From: Clostridiales bacterium
Lineage (GTDB): Bacteria > Bacillota > Clostridia > Oscillospirales > Oscillospiraceae
Assembly (NCBI GenBank): GCA_019420945.1
Contig: JAHZGF010000031.1
Coordinates: forward strand, 1-62,926
DNA length: 62,926 nt
Reading direction: 5' to 3'
How positions within the stretch are numbered: the first letter of the stretch is position 1; every line of letters begins with the position of its first letter. The notes beneath the pieces were generated by a model, which did no database searches, was not told the origin of the DNA, and saw nothing but the letters and a program-made list of their open reading frames with translations. Below, piece after piece: positions 40,338 through 49,357 of the stretch. The translations under genes and the position numbers were made by a program.

Positions 40338-40969
40338 TGAAGATTGTCCAAAAACTGGAACCGTCCCGGCATGTGCGGGGACGGTTTCTGGTCTGGTTTG
40401 AGGGGGAAACCGATCCCCTGAAGGTGACCGAAAATGAGGTGGTGACCTTCGCTCTGGTTCCGGGCCGCACTCTGGAGGAAGAGGATCTTGGCCGATTGAA
40501 GGAGGCCGGAGGCCTCAGTTCCGCCAAGGCCCGGGGGGCCAGGATGCTGGGGGAACGGCCCCTGTCCCGGCGGGAGCTGACCCGGCGGCTGGTGGAGAAG
40601 GGGGAGACCCCGGAACACGCCCAGGCCGCGGTGGACTGGCTGGAGGAGCTGGGGGCGCTCAACGAGCTGGAGTACGCCCGCAGCATCGTGCGCCACTACA
40701 CCGCCCGGGGCTACGGTGCCCAAAAACTCCGGCAGGAGTTCCAGCGCCGGGGCGTGCCCCGGGAGATCTGGGATCAGGCCCTGGAGGAACAGTCCGACCC
40801 GGTGGACCGGGTGGTGTCCTTTCTGGAAAAAAAGCTGCGGGGTCAGACCCAGGACCCCAAATTACTCAAGCGTGCCACCGACGCCCTGCTGCGGCGGGGA
40901 TTTCGTTGGGAAGAAATTCGGGCGGGACTGTCCCGCTACGGCACAGAGATCGAGGAGGAATCCCTTTGA
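40337..40969 (+). CDS. recX: RecX regulatory protein
   Basis: A 210-residue all-helical protein of the RecX family (SRRELTRRLVEKG, then ARSIVRHYTARGYGAQKLRQEFQRRGV). It modulates RecA filaments. Its ATG overlaps the recA stop, indicating coupling. It overlaps rimO by 4 bases. Confidence 0.92.
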   Translation: MKIVQKLEPSRHVRGRFLVWFEGETDPLKVTENEVVTFALVPGRTLEEEDLGRLKEAGGLSSAKARGARMLGERPLSRRELTRRLVEKGETPEHAQAAVDWLEELGALNELEYARSIVRHYTARGYGAQKLRQEFQRRGVPREIWDQALEEQSDPVDRVVSFLEKKLRGQTQDPKLLKRATDALLRRGFRWEEIRAGLSRYGTEIEEESL

Positions 40970-42306
40970 GTGTATATCAAGTGGCCTTTATTTCGTTGGG
41001 CTGCGCCAAGAATCTGGTAAATACCGAGCAGATGGCCGCCCTGGTCCAAAAGGCCGGTCATACTCTGGTGCCCTCTCCCGAGGGAGCGGACGTCTGCGTG
41101 CTGAACACCTGCGGCTTCATTGACTCCGCCAAGAGCGAGGCCATCGATCATATTCTCTATCTGGCCCGCCTGAAGGAGGAGGGGCAGCTGAAAAAGATTC
41201 TGGTGGCGGGCTGTCTGTCCCAGCGCTACCGGGATGATATCCGTTCTGAGCTGCCCGAGGTGGACGGCATGCTGGGCACCGGCAGCTATACCGATGTGGT
41301 GGAGGCCATCGAGGCCGTCATGTCCGGGGAGAGCCCCGAGCGGTTTGGGGATATCAGCCACACCTATGAGGACGGAGAGCGGCTGGTGTCCACCGTGCCC
41401 TGGAGTGCCTATCTGAAGATCGCCGAGGGCTGCGACAACTACTGCGCCTTCTGTATCATTCCATACCTGCGGGGGCATTACCGCAGCCGGAGTATGGAAT
41501 CTCTGCTGGAGGAAGCCAAAAAGCTGGCGGATGCCGGGGTGAAGGAGCTCATTGTCATCGCCCAGGACATCACCCGCTACGGCATGGACCTGTACCATAA
41601 GCCCATGCTGGCCCAGCTGCTGCGGGAGCTGTGCAAGCTGGACTTCCACTGGATCCGGCTCCATTATCTCTACCCCGACCTGGTCACCGATGAGCTCATC
41701 GACGTGATGGCGGAAAACGATAAGATCCTCAATTATCTGGATATTCCCATCCAGCACTGCAACGACAAGATTCTGAAGGCCATGTGCCGCCGGGGCACCA
41801 AGCAGCAGATCATCGATCTGTTCGCCAAGCTCCGCTCCCGGCTGCCGGGGCTGGTGCTGCGGACCTCTCTGATCTGCGGCCTGCCCGGTGAGGGGGAGGC
41901 GGAGTTTGAAGAACTCTGCGACTTCCTGGAGCAGGTCCGCATTGAACGGGCCGGGGTGTTCCAGTTCTCCCCGGAGGAGGGCACCCGGGCGGTTGACATG
42001 CCGGACCAGGTGGATCCGGAGGTGGCCCAGCATCGGGTGGAGCTGGTGGTGGACCTCCAGTCCCGGATCATGGACCAGATGAACGAGAACCGGCTGGGGG
42101 AGACCCTGGAGGTGCTCTGCGAAGGCTTTGATGAGGAGATGGGCTGCTACGCCGGCCGCTCCTATGCCGATTCCGTGGACATCGACGGCAAGGTCTATTT
42201 CACCGCCGCCGGCGGTGTGGCCCCGGGAACCTTCGTGCGGGTGACGATTACCGACACGGTGGACGGGGACCTGATGGGCGAATTTGAGGAGGAAGTGGAG
42301 CTATGA
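40966..42306 (+). CDS. rimO: Ribosomal protein S12 methylthiotransferase RimO
   Basis: A 446-residue radical-SAM enzyme that adds a methylthio group to an Asp of S12. An N-terminal UPF0004 domain with Cys ligands, a radical-SAM motif CDNYCAFC (CxxxCxxC, ~159-166) and a C-terminal TRAM domain. TTG start 7 bases behind AGGAGG, overlapping the recX stop. pgsA follows with an ATGA overlap. Confidence 0.94.
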   Translation: MSVYQVAFISLGCAKNLVNTEQMAALVQKAGHTLVPSPEGADVCVLNTCGFIDSAKSEAIDHILYLARLKEEGQLKKILVAGCLSQRYRDDIRSELPEVDGMLGTGSYTDVVEAIEAVMSGESPERFGDISHTYEDGERLVSTVPWSAYLKIAEGCDNYCAFCIIPYLRGHYRSRSMESLLEEAKKLADAGVKELIVIAQDITRYGMDLYHKPMLAQLLRELCKLDFHWIRLHYLYPDLVTDELIDVMAENDKILNYLDIPIQHCNDKILKAMCRRGTKQQIIDLFAKLRSRLPGLVLRTSLICGLPGEGEAEFEELCDFLEQVRIERAGVFQFSPEEGTRAVDMPDQVDPEVAQHRVELVVDLQSRIMDQMNENRLGETLEVLCEGFDEEMGCYAGRSYADSVDIDGKVYFTAAGGVAPGTFVRVTITDTVDGDLMGEFEEEVEL

Positions 42307-42830
42307 ATCTTCCCAATAAGCTGACGCTGCTGCGGATTGTGCTGGTGCCGGTTTTTGTAGTGGTGCTTTATCTGAGTTTCCCTTATAATAACCTGGTGGC
42401 ACTGGCTATCTTCATTCTGGCCAGCCTCACCGATCTGCTGGACGGCAAGATTGCCCGGAAATATCATCTGGTGACGGATTTCGGCAAGTTCATGGACCCC
42501 ATTGCCGACAAGCTGCTGGTCACCGCCGCCCTGCTGGTCTTTGTGGATTGGCACATGATGCCCGCCTGGGTGGCCATCGTGGTCATTGCCCGGGAGTTCA
42601 TCGTCTCCGCCCTGCGGCTGGTGGCGGCCAGCAACGGCCGGGTCATCGCCGCCGGCTGGTCCGGCAAGGTGAAAACCGCCAGCACCATGGTGTGCATCTG
42701 CGTAATGCTGCTGGGGCTGCCGGCGGTGGTGGACGTGATCTGTTCCGCCGTCATTTTGGTGACCACCGCCTATTCTGGCATCGAGTACCTGGTGAAAAAC
42801 CGTGATGTGTTGGATTTGAGCAATATTTAA
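42303..42830 (+). CDS. pgsA: CDP-diacylglycerol-glycerol-3-phosphate 3-phosphatidyltransferase
   Basis: A 175-residue membrane enzyme with the CDP-alcohol phosphotransferase motif DLLDGKIAR...GKFMDPIADK (D-G-x2-A-R-x8-G-x3-D-x3-D). It makes phosphatidylglycerol phosphate. ATGA overlap with rimO. Four to five membrane helices. Confidence 0.95.
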   Translation: MNLPNKLTLLRIVLVPVFVVVLYLSFPYNNLVALAIFILASLTDLLDGKIARKYHLVTDFGKFMDPIADKLLVTAALLVFVDWHMMPAWVAIVVIAREFIVSALRLVAASNGRVIAAGWSGKVKTASTMVCICVMLLGLPAVVDVICSAVILVTTAYSGIEYLVKNRDVLDLSNI

Positions 42831-42860
42831 GGGAAACTCCGCTTTTTTCCCGCTCTTTGG

Positions 42861-42889
42861 TTGACACATCCTACCGTGGATGGTAATAT
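42861..42889 (+). promoter_or_regulatory. Promoter of the cysE-cysS T-box transcript
   Basis: TTGACA (42861-42866), a 17-base spacer and TAATAT (42884-42889) directly precede the T-box leader. Confidence 0.8.
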
Positions 42890-42895
42890 ACTTTA

Positions 42896-43130
42896 GTATG
42901 AACGCGATGAACGGGAAGAGTAGCCCCGTACGCGCCGAGCAGAGAGGGACGGTCACCGGCTGAAAGCCGTCCTGCGGCGGTCCGAGGTGAAGTGCGCCCG
43001 GGAGCGTGGGAGTAATGTCCCCGGCGGCCCCGTTATCGGCCCTTTTGAGTGAGAAACGAGAGTGGAACCGCGGTTTGCTTATCACAAATCGCCTCTTGTC
43101 CCTGGGGGACAGGAGGCGGTTTTTCTTTTT
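42896..43130 (+). promoter_or_regulatory. T-box riboswitch (Cys) upstream of cysE-cysS
   Basis: The leader contains the T-box core AGAGTGGAACCGCGG (~43058-43072), which pairs with the uncharged tRNA CCA end, and ends in a terminator: stem CGCCTCTTGTCCC/GGGACAGGAGGCG (43090-43118) followed by TTTTTCTTTTT. The candidate specifier codon TGC (Cys, 42993-42995) follows GGTGAAG, as in typical specifier loops. Uncharged tRNA-Cys would stabilise the antiterminator and turn on serine acetyltransferase and cysteinyl-tRNA synthetase. Confidence 0.9.
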
Positions 43131-43167
43131 CCCTTTTCGCTTGACCCATAGCAAGGAGCGTTTTTCT

Positions 43168-43830
43168 ATGTCCAATCGTTTGACTGATTTATTAGCGGCC
43201 TATCAGGCCCGGGATCCGGCGGCCCGGAGCAAGCTGGAAATTTTCCTGCTCTATCCCGGCGTCCATGCCATCATCCGCCACCGGATCGCCAACTTTTTCT
43301 ATCGTCATAAGCTGTATTTCCTGGCCCGGCTGGAATCCCAGTGGAACCGACGCCGCACCGGCATCGAGATCCACCCGGGCGCCAAGATCGGCCGCCGGCT
43401 GGTGATCGACCACGGCATGGGCATCGTCATCGGCGAGACCGCCGAGATTGGGGACGATGTGCTGATCTATCACGGGGTCACCCTTGGCGGTACCGGCAAG
43501 GACCGGGGCAAGCGGCATCCCACCATCGGCAACAATGTGCTGATTGGCTGCGGCGCCAAGGTGCTGGGGCCCTTCAAGGTGGGGGACGGCGCCCGGGTGG
43601 CCTCCAACTCGGTGGTACTCAGCGAGGTACCGGATAACGCCACCGTGGTAGGTGTCCCCGCCAAGGTGGTGCGGATTGGCGATGAGAAGATCCACTACGC
43701 GGATGATGTGGATCAGGTCCATGACGTCATTGACCCGGTGGAGCGGGCGGTTCAGTCCCTCCAGGCCCGGGTGGCAGAGCTGGAGCGCCGCCTGGAGGCC
43801 CAGAGCGGAACCCAGCAAGAGCAAGAATAA
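43168..43830 (+). CDS. cysE: Serine O-acetyltransferase
   Basis: A 220-residue enzyme of cysteine synthesis with left-handed beta-helix hexapeptide repeats. The DHGMGIVIGETAEIGDDV and YHGVTLGGTGKDRGKRHPT segments carry the catalytic His/Asp. A C-terminal coiled coil (~190-213). The ATG at 43168 is 9 bases behind AAGGAG and lies after the T-box terminator. The spacing to cysS fits one operon. Confidence 0.95.
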   Translation: MSNRLTDLLAAYQARDPAARSKLEIFLLYPGVHAIIRHRIANFFYRHKLYFLARLESQWNRRRTGIEIHPGAKIGRRLVIDHGMGIVIGETAEIGDDVLIYHGVTLGGTGKDRGKRHPTIGNNVLIGCGAKVLGPFKVGDGARVASNSVVLSEVPDNATVVGVPAKVVRIGDEKIHYADDVDQVHDVIDPVERAVQSLQARVAELERRLEAQSGTQQEQE

Positions 43831-43863
43831 GCCATTAGTGCAATCTGTGAAGGAGAAAAGTAT

Positions 43864-45306
43864 ATGAAGTTATATAATTCCCTGTCCCATCGCAAGGAAG
43901 AGTTTGTGACCAACGAGCCCGGCAAGGTGAAAATGTACACCTGCGGCCCCACGGTGTATCACTTCGCCCATATCGGCAACCTGCGCAGCTATATCATGGA
44001 GGACGTGCTGGAGAAATACCTGCGTTACTCCGGTTATGACGTGACCCGGGTCATGAACATCACCGACGTGGGCCACCTGTCCAGCGACGCGGACACCGGC
44101 GAGGATAAGATGCTGAAGGGCGCCAAGCGGGAGCACAAGACCGTCATGGAGATTGCCCAGTTCTACACCGACGCCTTCTTTGCCGACTGCGCCAAGCTGA
44201 ACATCAAAACCCCGGATGTGGTCCAGCCTGCCACCGGCTGCATTGATGATTTCATCAAGGTCATCTCCAAGCTGCTGGAGGACGGCTATGCCTACCAGGC
44301 CGGAGGCAACATCTATTTTGACACCAGCAAGCTCAAGCAGTACTATGTGTTCCAGGACTTCAACCAGGAGGACCTGGCGGTGGGCGTCCGGGAGGACGTG
44401 GAGGCCGACGAGAACAAGCGCAACAAGGCGGATTTCGTCCTCTGGTTCACCAAGTCCAAGTTTGAGGACCAGGCCCTGAAGTGGGACTCCCCCTGGGGCG
44501 TGGGCTATCCCGGCTGGCATATCGAGTGCTCCTGCATCAGCATGAAGTATCTGGGGGAGTACCTGGACATCCACTGCGGCGGCATCGACAACGCCTTCCC
44601 CCATCACACCAATGAGATTGCCCAGAGCGAGGCCTATGTGGGCCACAAGTGGTGCAACTACTGGTTCCATGTCCACCATCTGAACACCAACTCCGGCAAA
44701 ATGTCCAAGTCCAAGGGTGAGTTTTTGACGGTGTCCCTGCTGGAGGAGAAGGGCTATAACCCCTTGGTGTATCGGCTGTTCTGCCTCCAGAGCCATTATC
44801 GCAAGAGCCTGGTGTTCTCCTACGAGAACCTGGACAACGCCGCCACTGCCTACCGCAAGCTGGTGGACCGGGTGGCTGCGCTGAATCCCAAGGACGAGAC
44901 TCCGGTGGACGAGGCCGGCGCCGCCCCGCTGCGGGAGAAGTTCGCCGCCGCCCTGGACAACGACCTGAACACCTCTCTGGCGGTCACCGTCCTCTACGAC
45001 GTGCTCAAGAGCAAGCTCAGCGACAGCACCAAGCTTGCCCTCATCGGCAGCTTTGACACGGTGCTGGGGCTGGATTTGCTGCCCGCCGCCGAGAAGGCCA
45101 GAGCCGCCAAGCCCAAGGCCGCTCCCGGCCAGACTGAGGCGGTGTTCGGCGAGGGCGACCCGGAGATTGATGCCCTGGTACTCCGGCGTCAGCAGGCCCG
45201 GAAGGAAAAGAATTGGGCGGAGGCTGACCGGATTCGGGATGAGCTGACCGCCATGGGCATCAGCCTGGTGGACACCAAAGAGGGCGTCCACTGGAGCCGG
45301 AGCTGA
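43864..45306 (+). CDS. cysS: Cysteinyl-tRNA synthetase
   Basis: A 480-residue class I synthetase. HIGH-type motif FAHIGN (~37-42) and KMSKS (~279-283), zinc-site Cys in TCGPTVY and ECSC, HCGGID. The ATG is behind GAAGGAG. Controlled with cysE by the upstream Cys T-box. Confidence 0.96.
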   Translation: MKLYNSLSHRKEEFVTNEPGKVKMYTCGPTVYHFAHIGNLRSYIMEDVLEKYLRYSGYDVTRVMNITDVGHLSSDADTGEDKMLKGAKREHKTVMEIAQFYTDAFFADCAKLNIKTPDVVQPATGCIDDFIKVISKLLEDGYAYQAGGNIYFDTSKLKQYYVFQDFNQEDLAVGVREDVEADENKRNKADFVLWFTKSKFEDQALKWDSPWGVGYPGWHIECSCISMKYLGEYLDIHCGGIDNAFPHHTNEIAQSEAYVGHKWCNYWFHVHHLNTNSGKMSKSKGEFLTVSLLEEKGYNPLVYRLFCLQSHYRKSLVFSYENLDNAATAYRKLVDRVAALNPKDETPVDEAGAAPLREKFAAALDNDLNTSLAVTVLYDVLKSKLSDSTKLALIGSFDTVLGLDLLPAAEKARAAKPKAAPGQTEAVFGEGDPEIDALVLRRQQARKEKNWAEADRIRDELTAMGISLVDTKEGVHWSRS

Positions 45307-45327
45307 CAGGAGGCCCCATAGAGAACG

Positions 45328-45645
45328 ATGTTACCGGAAAATGAGCAGAGAATTCGTGCCCTCTGCGCCGACGATACTTTGGCCGAACAGATTTTGCGCA
45401 TCATTGCCGAGGACGCCCGGGACCGCCGGGCAGAGCTGGCCCATCGCCAGACCGAGGGCCTGAAGCGGGCCCGGGAACGGGGAACCCAGTTGGGCCGCCC
45501 CCCCATCAAGCGCCCCCGAAAGTTCCGGAGTGTGTTCCGGGCCTTTCAGCAGGGAGAGCTGAGCGCCCGGGCCGCCTCCCAGCGGCTGGGGGTATCTCCC
45601 GGCACCTTCAAACGTTGGGTGTCGGAGGAGGCCCAGCACGGCTGA
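45328..45645 (+). CDS. Small protein resembling the C-terminal HTH of serine recombinases
   Basis: A 105-residue protein. The second half (ERGTQLGRPPIKRPRKF, then LSARAASQRLGVSPGTFKRWV) matches the linker and HTH_7-type DNA-binding domain found after the catalytic domain of resolvases/invertases. The N-terminal ~45 residues are a helical part (LAEQILRIIAEDARDRRAELAHRQTEGLKRA) like the end of the catalytic domain, but no Ser-active domain is present. It is either a recombinase remnant or a stand-alone DNA-binding protein. Confidence 0.65.
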   Translation: MLPENEQRIRALCADDTLAEQILRIIAEDARDRRAELAHRQTEGLKRARERGTQLGRPPIKRPRKFRSVFRAFQQGELSARAASQRLGVSPGTFKRWVSEEAQHG

Positions 45646-45656
45646 TTGCAACAACA

Positions 45657-45689
45657 AAAGCGCACCTTCCTACTGGAAGGTGCGCTTTT
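45657..45689 (+). terminator. Bidirectional terminator
   Basis: The perfect stem AAAGCGCACCTTCC / GGAAGGTGCGCTTT with loop TACT, A- and T-flanked, lies between convergent genes. Confidence 0.85.
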
Positions 45690-45696
45690 CGTATTT

Positions 45697-46140
45697 TCAG
45701 GACAGACGTTGATTGATCTGCTTCAGCTTTCGGCGAATGTTCAGATATTGCGATACCCAGATTACAAGATAGATCATGAAAAAGATGCCGAAGTAAATCA
45801 AAACACCAACCACAGAATGATTCATCCAGCGCAGGAACCAGGCAATGGGGAAAGTGGCGCTGGAGCAGATGGCCAGGTGGAGCAGCGTCTGGGCTGAAAG
45901 GCTCCAGTCAGTCTCCCAAATCACCGAGGCCCCGGCCCAGGCGGCACCGTAGAGCAGGGAGCAAAGCGCTTGCAGCAAAACGGCGTTGAGCTCGCTGCCA
46001 CATGTCGCTGCCAGTTCGGGAACCACCGGATAATAGGTCCCCTGGCCGCTCACCAAGGAGATCAAAATGGTGATGAGGTAGCTGAGGGCAAGCCCCAGAG
46101 GAGCGCCCAGCAGGGCGCGGAGCAGCAGATTTTTCTTCAT
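45697..46140 (-). CDS. DUF3021 membrane protein
   Basis: A 147-residue protein with four membrane helices (about 8-30, 50-72, 80-100, 107-130) and a basic C-terminus. The ATG at 46140 is 6-8 bases behind GAGGTGA. DUF3021 proteins are encoded beside LytTR regulators and are thought to control them at the membrane; the LytTR gene lies 10 bases upstream. Confidence 0.85.
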   Translation of the reverse strand: MKKNLLLRALLGAPLGLALSYLITILISLVSGQGTYYPVVPELAATCGSELNAVLLQALCSLLYGAAWAGASVIWETDWSLSAQTLLHLAICSSATFPIAWFLRWMNHSVVGVLIYFGIFFMIYLVIWVSQYLNIRRKLKQINQRLS

Positions 46141-46150
46141 ATGAATCACC

Positions 46151-46594
46151 TCAGATTCCCAATAGGTCTTTGATCTTGCCCACATATCGGCGGGAGACAT
46201 AGGCGGTTTGGCCGTCGGACAGAGTGACCCGAATGGTGCCGGACAGGCTCAGATCAAAGCTTTTGACGTGTCCCAGATTGACCAATTCAGAGTTGGAGAT
46301 GCGGGTGAAGTGTTCTGGCTCCAGACGCGCCTCCAGCTCGTAGAGACGGGATTTGACGACGTATTCATCTCCACCTGCCAGGGAGGCAAACACCTTGCCT
46401 TGGCTGGCGTACAGCCTCAAAATGTGCTCCGGCTTCAGCAGGACGACTTGGCTGGCCTGAAAGCCGGTGATGGCGGAAGGTTTGTCCTGCCGCAGCTGTT
46501 TGATCAGTGCTTCCAGCTCGGGCGTCATGTGGTCGGCCACCAGAATGATGTGAGGCTCAGGGCAGCCTTCCTGCAATCTGATTTCCACATTCAC
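46151..46594 (-). CDS. LytTR-family DNA-binding regulator
   Basis: A 147-residue protein with a short N-terminal segment and a LytTR domain (~residues 45-147; VVLLKPEHILRLYASQGKV, ISNSELVNLGHVKSF, VSRRYVGKIKDLLG). GTG start behind GGAGGTGAGG. It is a LytTR-DUF3021 pair that probably autoregulates. An inverted repeat GGTCGG/CCGACC at 46657-46675 lies upstream, but LytTR sites are usually direct repeats. Confidence 0.88.
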   Translation of the reverse strand: MNVEIRLQEGCPEPHIILVADHMTPELEALIKQLRQDKPSAITGFQASQVVLLKPEHILRLYASQGKVFASLAGGDEYVVKSRLYELEARLEPEHFTRISNSELVNLGHVKSFDLSLSGTIRVTLSDGQTAYVSRRYVGKIKDLLGI

Positions 46595-46688
46595 TTTGCC
46601 TCACCTCCTGGGATTAGCATACAGAACGGAAGGGGATCTGACAAGAGGTTTTCGCTGGTCGGTCGTTTTCCGACCACAGACGGTAAAA

Positions 46689-46721
46689 AGCCCGGCATCC
46701 TCCTGCTGAGGATGCCGGGCT
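46689..46721 (-). terminator. Terminator of the SH3/NlpC-P60 gene
   Basis: The perfect stem AGCCCGGCATCCTC / GAGGATGCCGGGCT is followed on the minus strand by TTTTTACC. Confidence 0.85.
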
Positions 46722-46731
46722 GATGGTTGTT

Positions 46732-48483
46732 TTAGCCGAAGATACGGCGGATGGTGATGATGCTCTTGTAGTTGACATCGCTGTAAGTGATGCCATACTT
46801 TTCGCCCAGAGCACTGATGATGGTGCCATCGCCCACGTAGATGCCCACATGGTGGTTGTAGCAGACGATGTCGCCGGGCTGAATATCCTCCAGGCTGACC
46901 TCCTGGCCGTAATTGCGCTGAGCGCTGGAGGAGTGGGGCAGGCTGTAGCCGAAGTGGGCGTAAACCTGCATCACGAAGCCGGAGCAGTCGGCGCCGTTGG
47001 TCAGGCTGGTGCCGCCCCATTCGTAGGGGTTGCCCAGGAACTGAACGGCGTAGTTGGCCACTTCCGCGCCGGTGCCGCCGCTGACGGTGGCGCCGCCCTC
47101 ATAATTAGCGGAGCTGCCTGCGGAGAGGCTGGTACGGTTGGAGGCACCGGCCTCCTGGGCGGTCTGAGTCGCAGGGCCGGCGGATTCGGTGGTGTAAGCG
47201 GCGTTGATGTAGCCCTCTTTGCCGTTATAGCTCACCTGATACCAGTCGCCCAGCTTGCCGGTGACCGCCACCACCGTGTCGCCGGGAATGGAAGTAAGCC
47301 GCTCGGCGTCGGTGGAGGGTTCCTCCCGCAGAATCAGGGAGGAGGCGGTAATCTCCGCAAAGTCGGGATAATACCGATAGCCGTCAGCGGTGGTGGGGGA
47401 GACATAGGCGGCGCTGACATAGCCCACATAGTCCTGATAGCTCACCCGGTACCAGTTGCCGTAGCTGCCGGTGACGGTGAGAACGGTGCCCTCGGGGATG
47501 GAGGCCAGCTCCGCAAAGACGCTGCCGGCTCCGGCCCGCAGAGCCAGGGGATGGACGGTGGACTGAACATAACCGGTGTTGACGCTCTCGCTGAAGCTCA
47601 CATACTCGGCGCTGACATAGCCGCTCTGGCCGTTAAAGACGGCGCCGTACCAGCCCTCGGTGTCATTGGAGGTGATCTGGAAGGTGGCGCCGTTGGGCAG
47701 CTCCGCCAGACTGTCGGATTCAGCGTCGGGCTGGCTGCGCAGATTCAAGGAATCGCTGGTGACGGTACCGTAGCCGATGCAGGCGGTGTCCTCCTCGGTG
47801 GAGATCAGCTGCTGCTCAATAAAGCCGGTCAGGGTGCCGTCGGTGACTTTATACCATCCGTCGGTGCTGGACACGATGTCCAGGGTGGCGCCGGCGTCCA
47901 GGATGGACAGAATTTCAGATGTACTGTCCGCCTCTGCTCTCAGAATGACGGAAGCAGTGGTGGTGACGCCGGTGGCCAGGGGATTCACATAGAGGGCTTC
48001 GCTGGGGATATAGCCGGTGAAGCGCTCCTCCTGGCCGGAATAACTGACCTGGAGCCAGCCCTCAATGGAGCTGTCCAGCAGGATGACGGTGGAACCGTCG
48101 GGGATTTGGGTCAGGGCAGCGGACTCAGCGTTGGCCTCGCTCTTCAGCTCCACGTCGCCGCCGGTGATGGTGGCGGTTTGGGTGACTCCAGCGCTGACCA
48201 GAGCCCGGCTGATGTAGCCGGTGTAGTGTTCACCGTCGTCGCCGGTGTAGCTGACCTGATACCAGTCTTCGTTACTGGAATCCAGAATCTCCAGCGTGTC
48301 GCCCTGGTTCAAAACATCCAGCTCCTCGGATTCAGTGCTGGGCTCGCTTCTCAGACGGACCTCGTCGCCCAACACGCTGCCGATTTCAGCGGCATTGGCG
48401 GTGAAGGCGAAACAGGTGAGCATCAGAGAAGCGGCGATGGAAACTCCGGCGGCACGCTTAAGGTTGCGGTGGATTCGGAACAT
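46732..48483 (-). CDS. Secreted SH3-repeat NlpC/P60 cell-wall hydrolase
   Basis: A 583-residue protein. Signal peptide (FAFTANAAE), then about six bacterial SH3 domains (repeats of V-x-L-R-x-E-P-S/A and W-Y-x-V-S-Y), a linker, and a C-terminal NlpC/P60 domain with catalytic Cys in GADCSGF, His in HHVGIYVG and NAAE-like third residue. It cleaves peptidoglycan cross-links or stem peptides at the surface. The ATG at 48483 is behind GGAGG; an in-frame extension upstream lacks a signal peptide. Confidence 0.92.
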   Translation of the reverse strand: MFRIHRNLKRAAGVSIAASLMLTCFAFTANAAEIGSVLGDEVRLRSEPSTESEELDVLNQGDTLEILDSSNEDWYQVSYTGDDGEHYTGYISRALVSAGVTQTATITGGDVELKSEANAESAALTQIPDGSTVILLDSSIEGWLQVSYSGQEERFTGYIPSEALYVNPLATGVTTTASVILRAEADSTSEILSILDAGATLDIVSSTDGWYKVTDGTLTGFIEQQLISTEEDTACIGYGTVTSDSLNLRSQPDAESDSLAELPNGATFQITSNDTEGWYGAVFNGQSGYVSAEYVSFSESVNTGYVQSTVHPLALRAGAGSVFAELASIPEGTVLTVTGSYGNWYRVSYQDYVGYVSAAYVSPTTADGYRYYPDFAEITASSLILREEPSTDAERLTSIPGDTVVAVTGKLGDWYQVSYNGKEGYINAAYTTESAGPATQTAQEAGASNRTSLSAGSSANYEGGATVSGGTGAEVANYAVQFLGNPYEWGGTSLTNGADCSGFVMQVYAHFGYSLPHSSSAQRNYGQEVSLEDIQPGDIVCYNHHVGIYVGDGTIISALGEKYGITYSDVNYKSIITIRRIFG

Positions 48484-48524
48484 GAAAAACCTCCGTAATG
48501 GATACGCAGGTAAAGGACCTCCGC

Positions 48525-48818
48525 TTATTTGGAGGTAAGGGCCCGCCGCAGCCAAACGTCGCCCAAGTCCATTGCGGCGTAGAGGCTGTTCTTTTCACTC
48601 TTGCGGACCACCCGGTCCCGGCTCTTCAAATCGGGATCGGTGAGCTGGAGCTGGACGGCGACCTTGGTGGCCACCTCCATGTCCTTTACCTTTTCGGTGG
48701 ATAGGATCTGAAGCATGATGATATAGGGATCGGCCATGCTTCCGTAATAGATGAGATTGTCCTTCCGGCGAAGGGGATGACCCTTGTAGGTCAGGGGAAG
48801 GGATTTGGACTCAGCCAT
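48525..48818 (-). CDS. Conserved small protein, unknown function
   Basis: A 97-residue soluble protein, ATG 7 bases behind AGGAGG, with a strong promoter just upstream. It has beta-rich N-terminal (LPLTYKGHPLRRKDNLIYYGS) and helical C-terminal parts. It precedes the wall-hydrolase gene by about 40 bases, so it may be co-transcribed. Not recognised. Confidence 0.78.
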   Translation of the reverse strand: MAESKSLPLTYKGHPLRRKDNLIYYGSMADPYIIMLQILSTEKVKDMEVATKVAVQLQLTDPDLKSRDRVVRKSEKNSLYAAMDLGDVWLRRALTSK

Positions 48819-48844
48819 GAAAGTACCTCCTGAAATTGTAACTA

Positions 48845-48873
48845 ATTGTAACAGATTGTTTCTAACTTGTCAA
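48845..48873 (-). promoter_or_regulatory. Strong sigma-A promoter
   Basis: On the minus strand, consensus TTGACA (48873-48868), a 17-base spacer and TACAAT (48850-48845) drive the small conserved gene and probably the wall hydrolase. Nothing else is seen in the ~110 bases behind it. Confidence 0.88.
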
Positions 48874-48983
48874 CACTGCCCCAAATAGGGAAAAAACACC
48901 AGTTTTGCGGGGCCTTGACGAACCCGGTCAAAAGGGGGGCGGAGTTGTGGGCACTGGGCCAAAAATTTCTGGAGACAATCAAA

Positions 48984-49009
48984 CAGGGCCGTCCTGGGGG
49001 ACGACCCTG
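48984..49009 (-). terminator. Terminator after ireB
   Basis: The stem CAGGGCCGTCC / GGACGACCCTG (one G-U pair) is followed on the minus strand by TTTGATTG. Confidence 0.65.
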
Positions 49010-49026
49010 GTTTTGACTCATTTCGA

Positions 49027-49272
49027 TCAGACGTCCAGATAATAACGGACCAGTTCCTGCAGCAGCTCGTCCCGATCCAGTTTGCGGATCAGCGTACGGG
49101 CGTTGTTGAAATTGGTGATATAGGTGGGATCCTCCGAGAGAATATAACCCACGATCTGATTGATCGGGTTGTAGCCCTTCTGCTGAAGAGAATGATAGAC
49201 TTGGGAAAGAATCTCACGGGTGTCAATGGTATCGTCTGCAGGGAGATCGAAGCGGCGGGTATAATCGGACAT
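49027..49272 (-). CDS. IreB-family regulatory phosphoprotein (UPF0297)
   Basis: An 81-residue protein with the UPF0297 signature: N-terminal Thr cluster (DDTIDTREIL), GYNPINQIVGYILSEDPTYITN and ARTLIRKLDRDELL. In enterococci IreB is phosphorylated by the PASTA kinase IreK and affects cephalosporin resistance. A dedicated promoter lies at 49329-49357. Confidence 0.93.
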   Translation of the reverse strand: MSDYTRRFDLPADDTIDTREILSQVYHSLQQKGYNPINQIVGYILSEDPTYITNFNNARTLIRKLDRDELLQELVRYYLDV

Positions 49273-49328
49273 TGGGTAACACCTCCTGCGTTGTCAGATA
49301 TGGACAACACCTATCACTAGCTCAGTCC

Positions 49329-49357
49329 ATTCTATAACAAATTGCCGGGATTGTAAA
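49329..49357 (-). promoter_or_regulatory. Promoter of ireB
   Basis: On the minus strand, TTTACA (49357-49352), a 17-base spacer and TAGAAT (49334-49329). Confidence 0.75.

Noticed and set aside
43006..43167. Longer cysE start beginning inside the T-box leader
   Set aside because: That region is the T-box core and terminator; the ATG at 43168 has its own AAGGAG.
46657..46675. GGTCGG/CCGACC inverted repeat as LytTR operator
   Set aside because: LytTR regulators usually bind direct repeats; a single short inverted repeat is weak evidence, so it is not listed as an operator.
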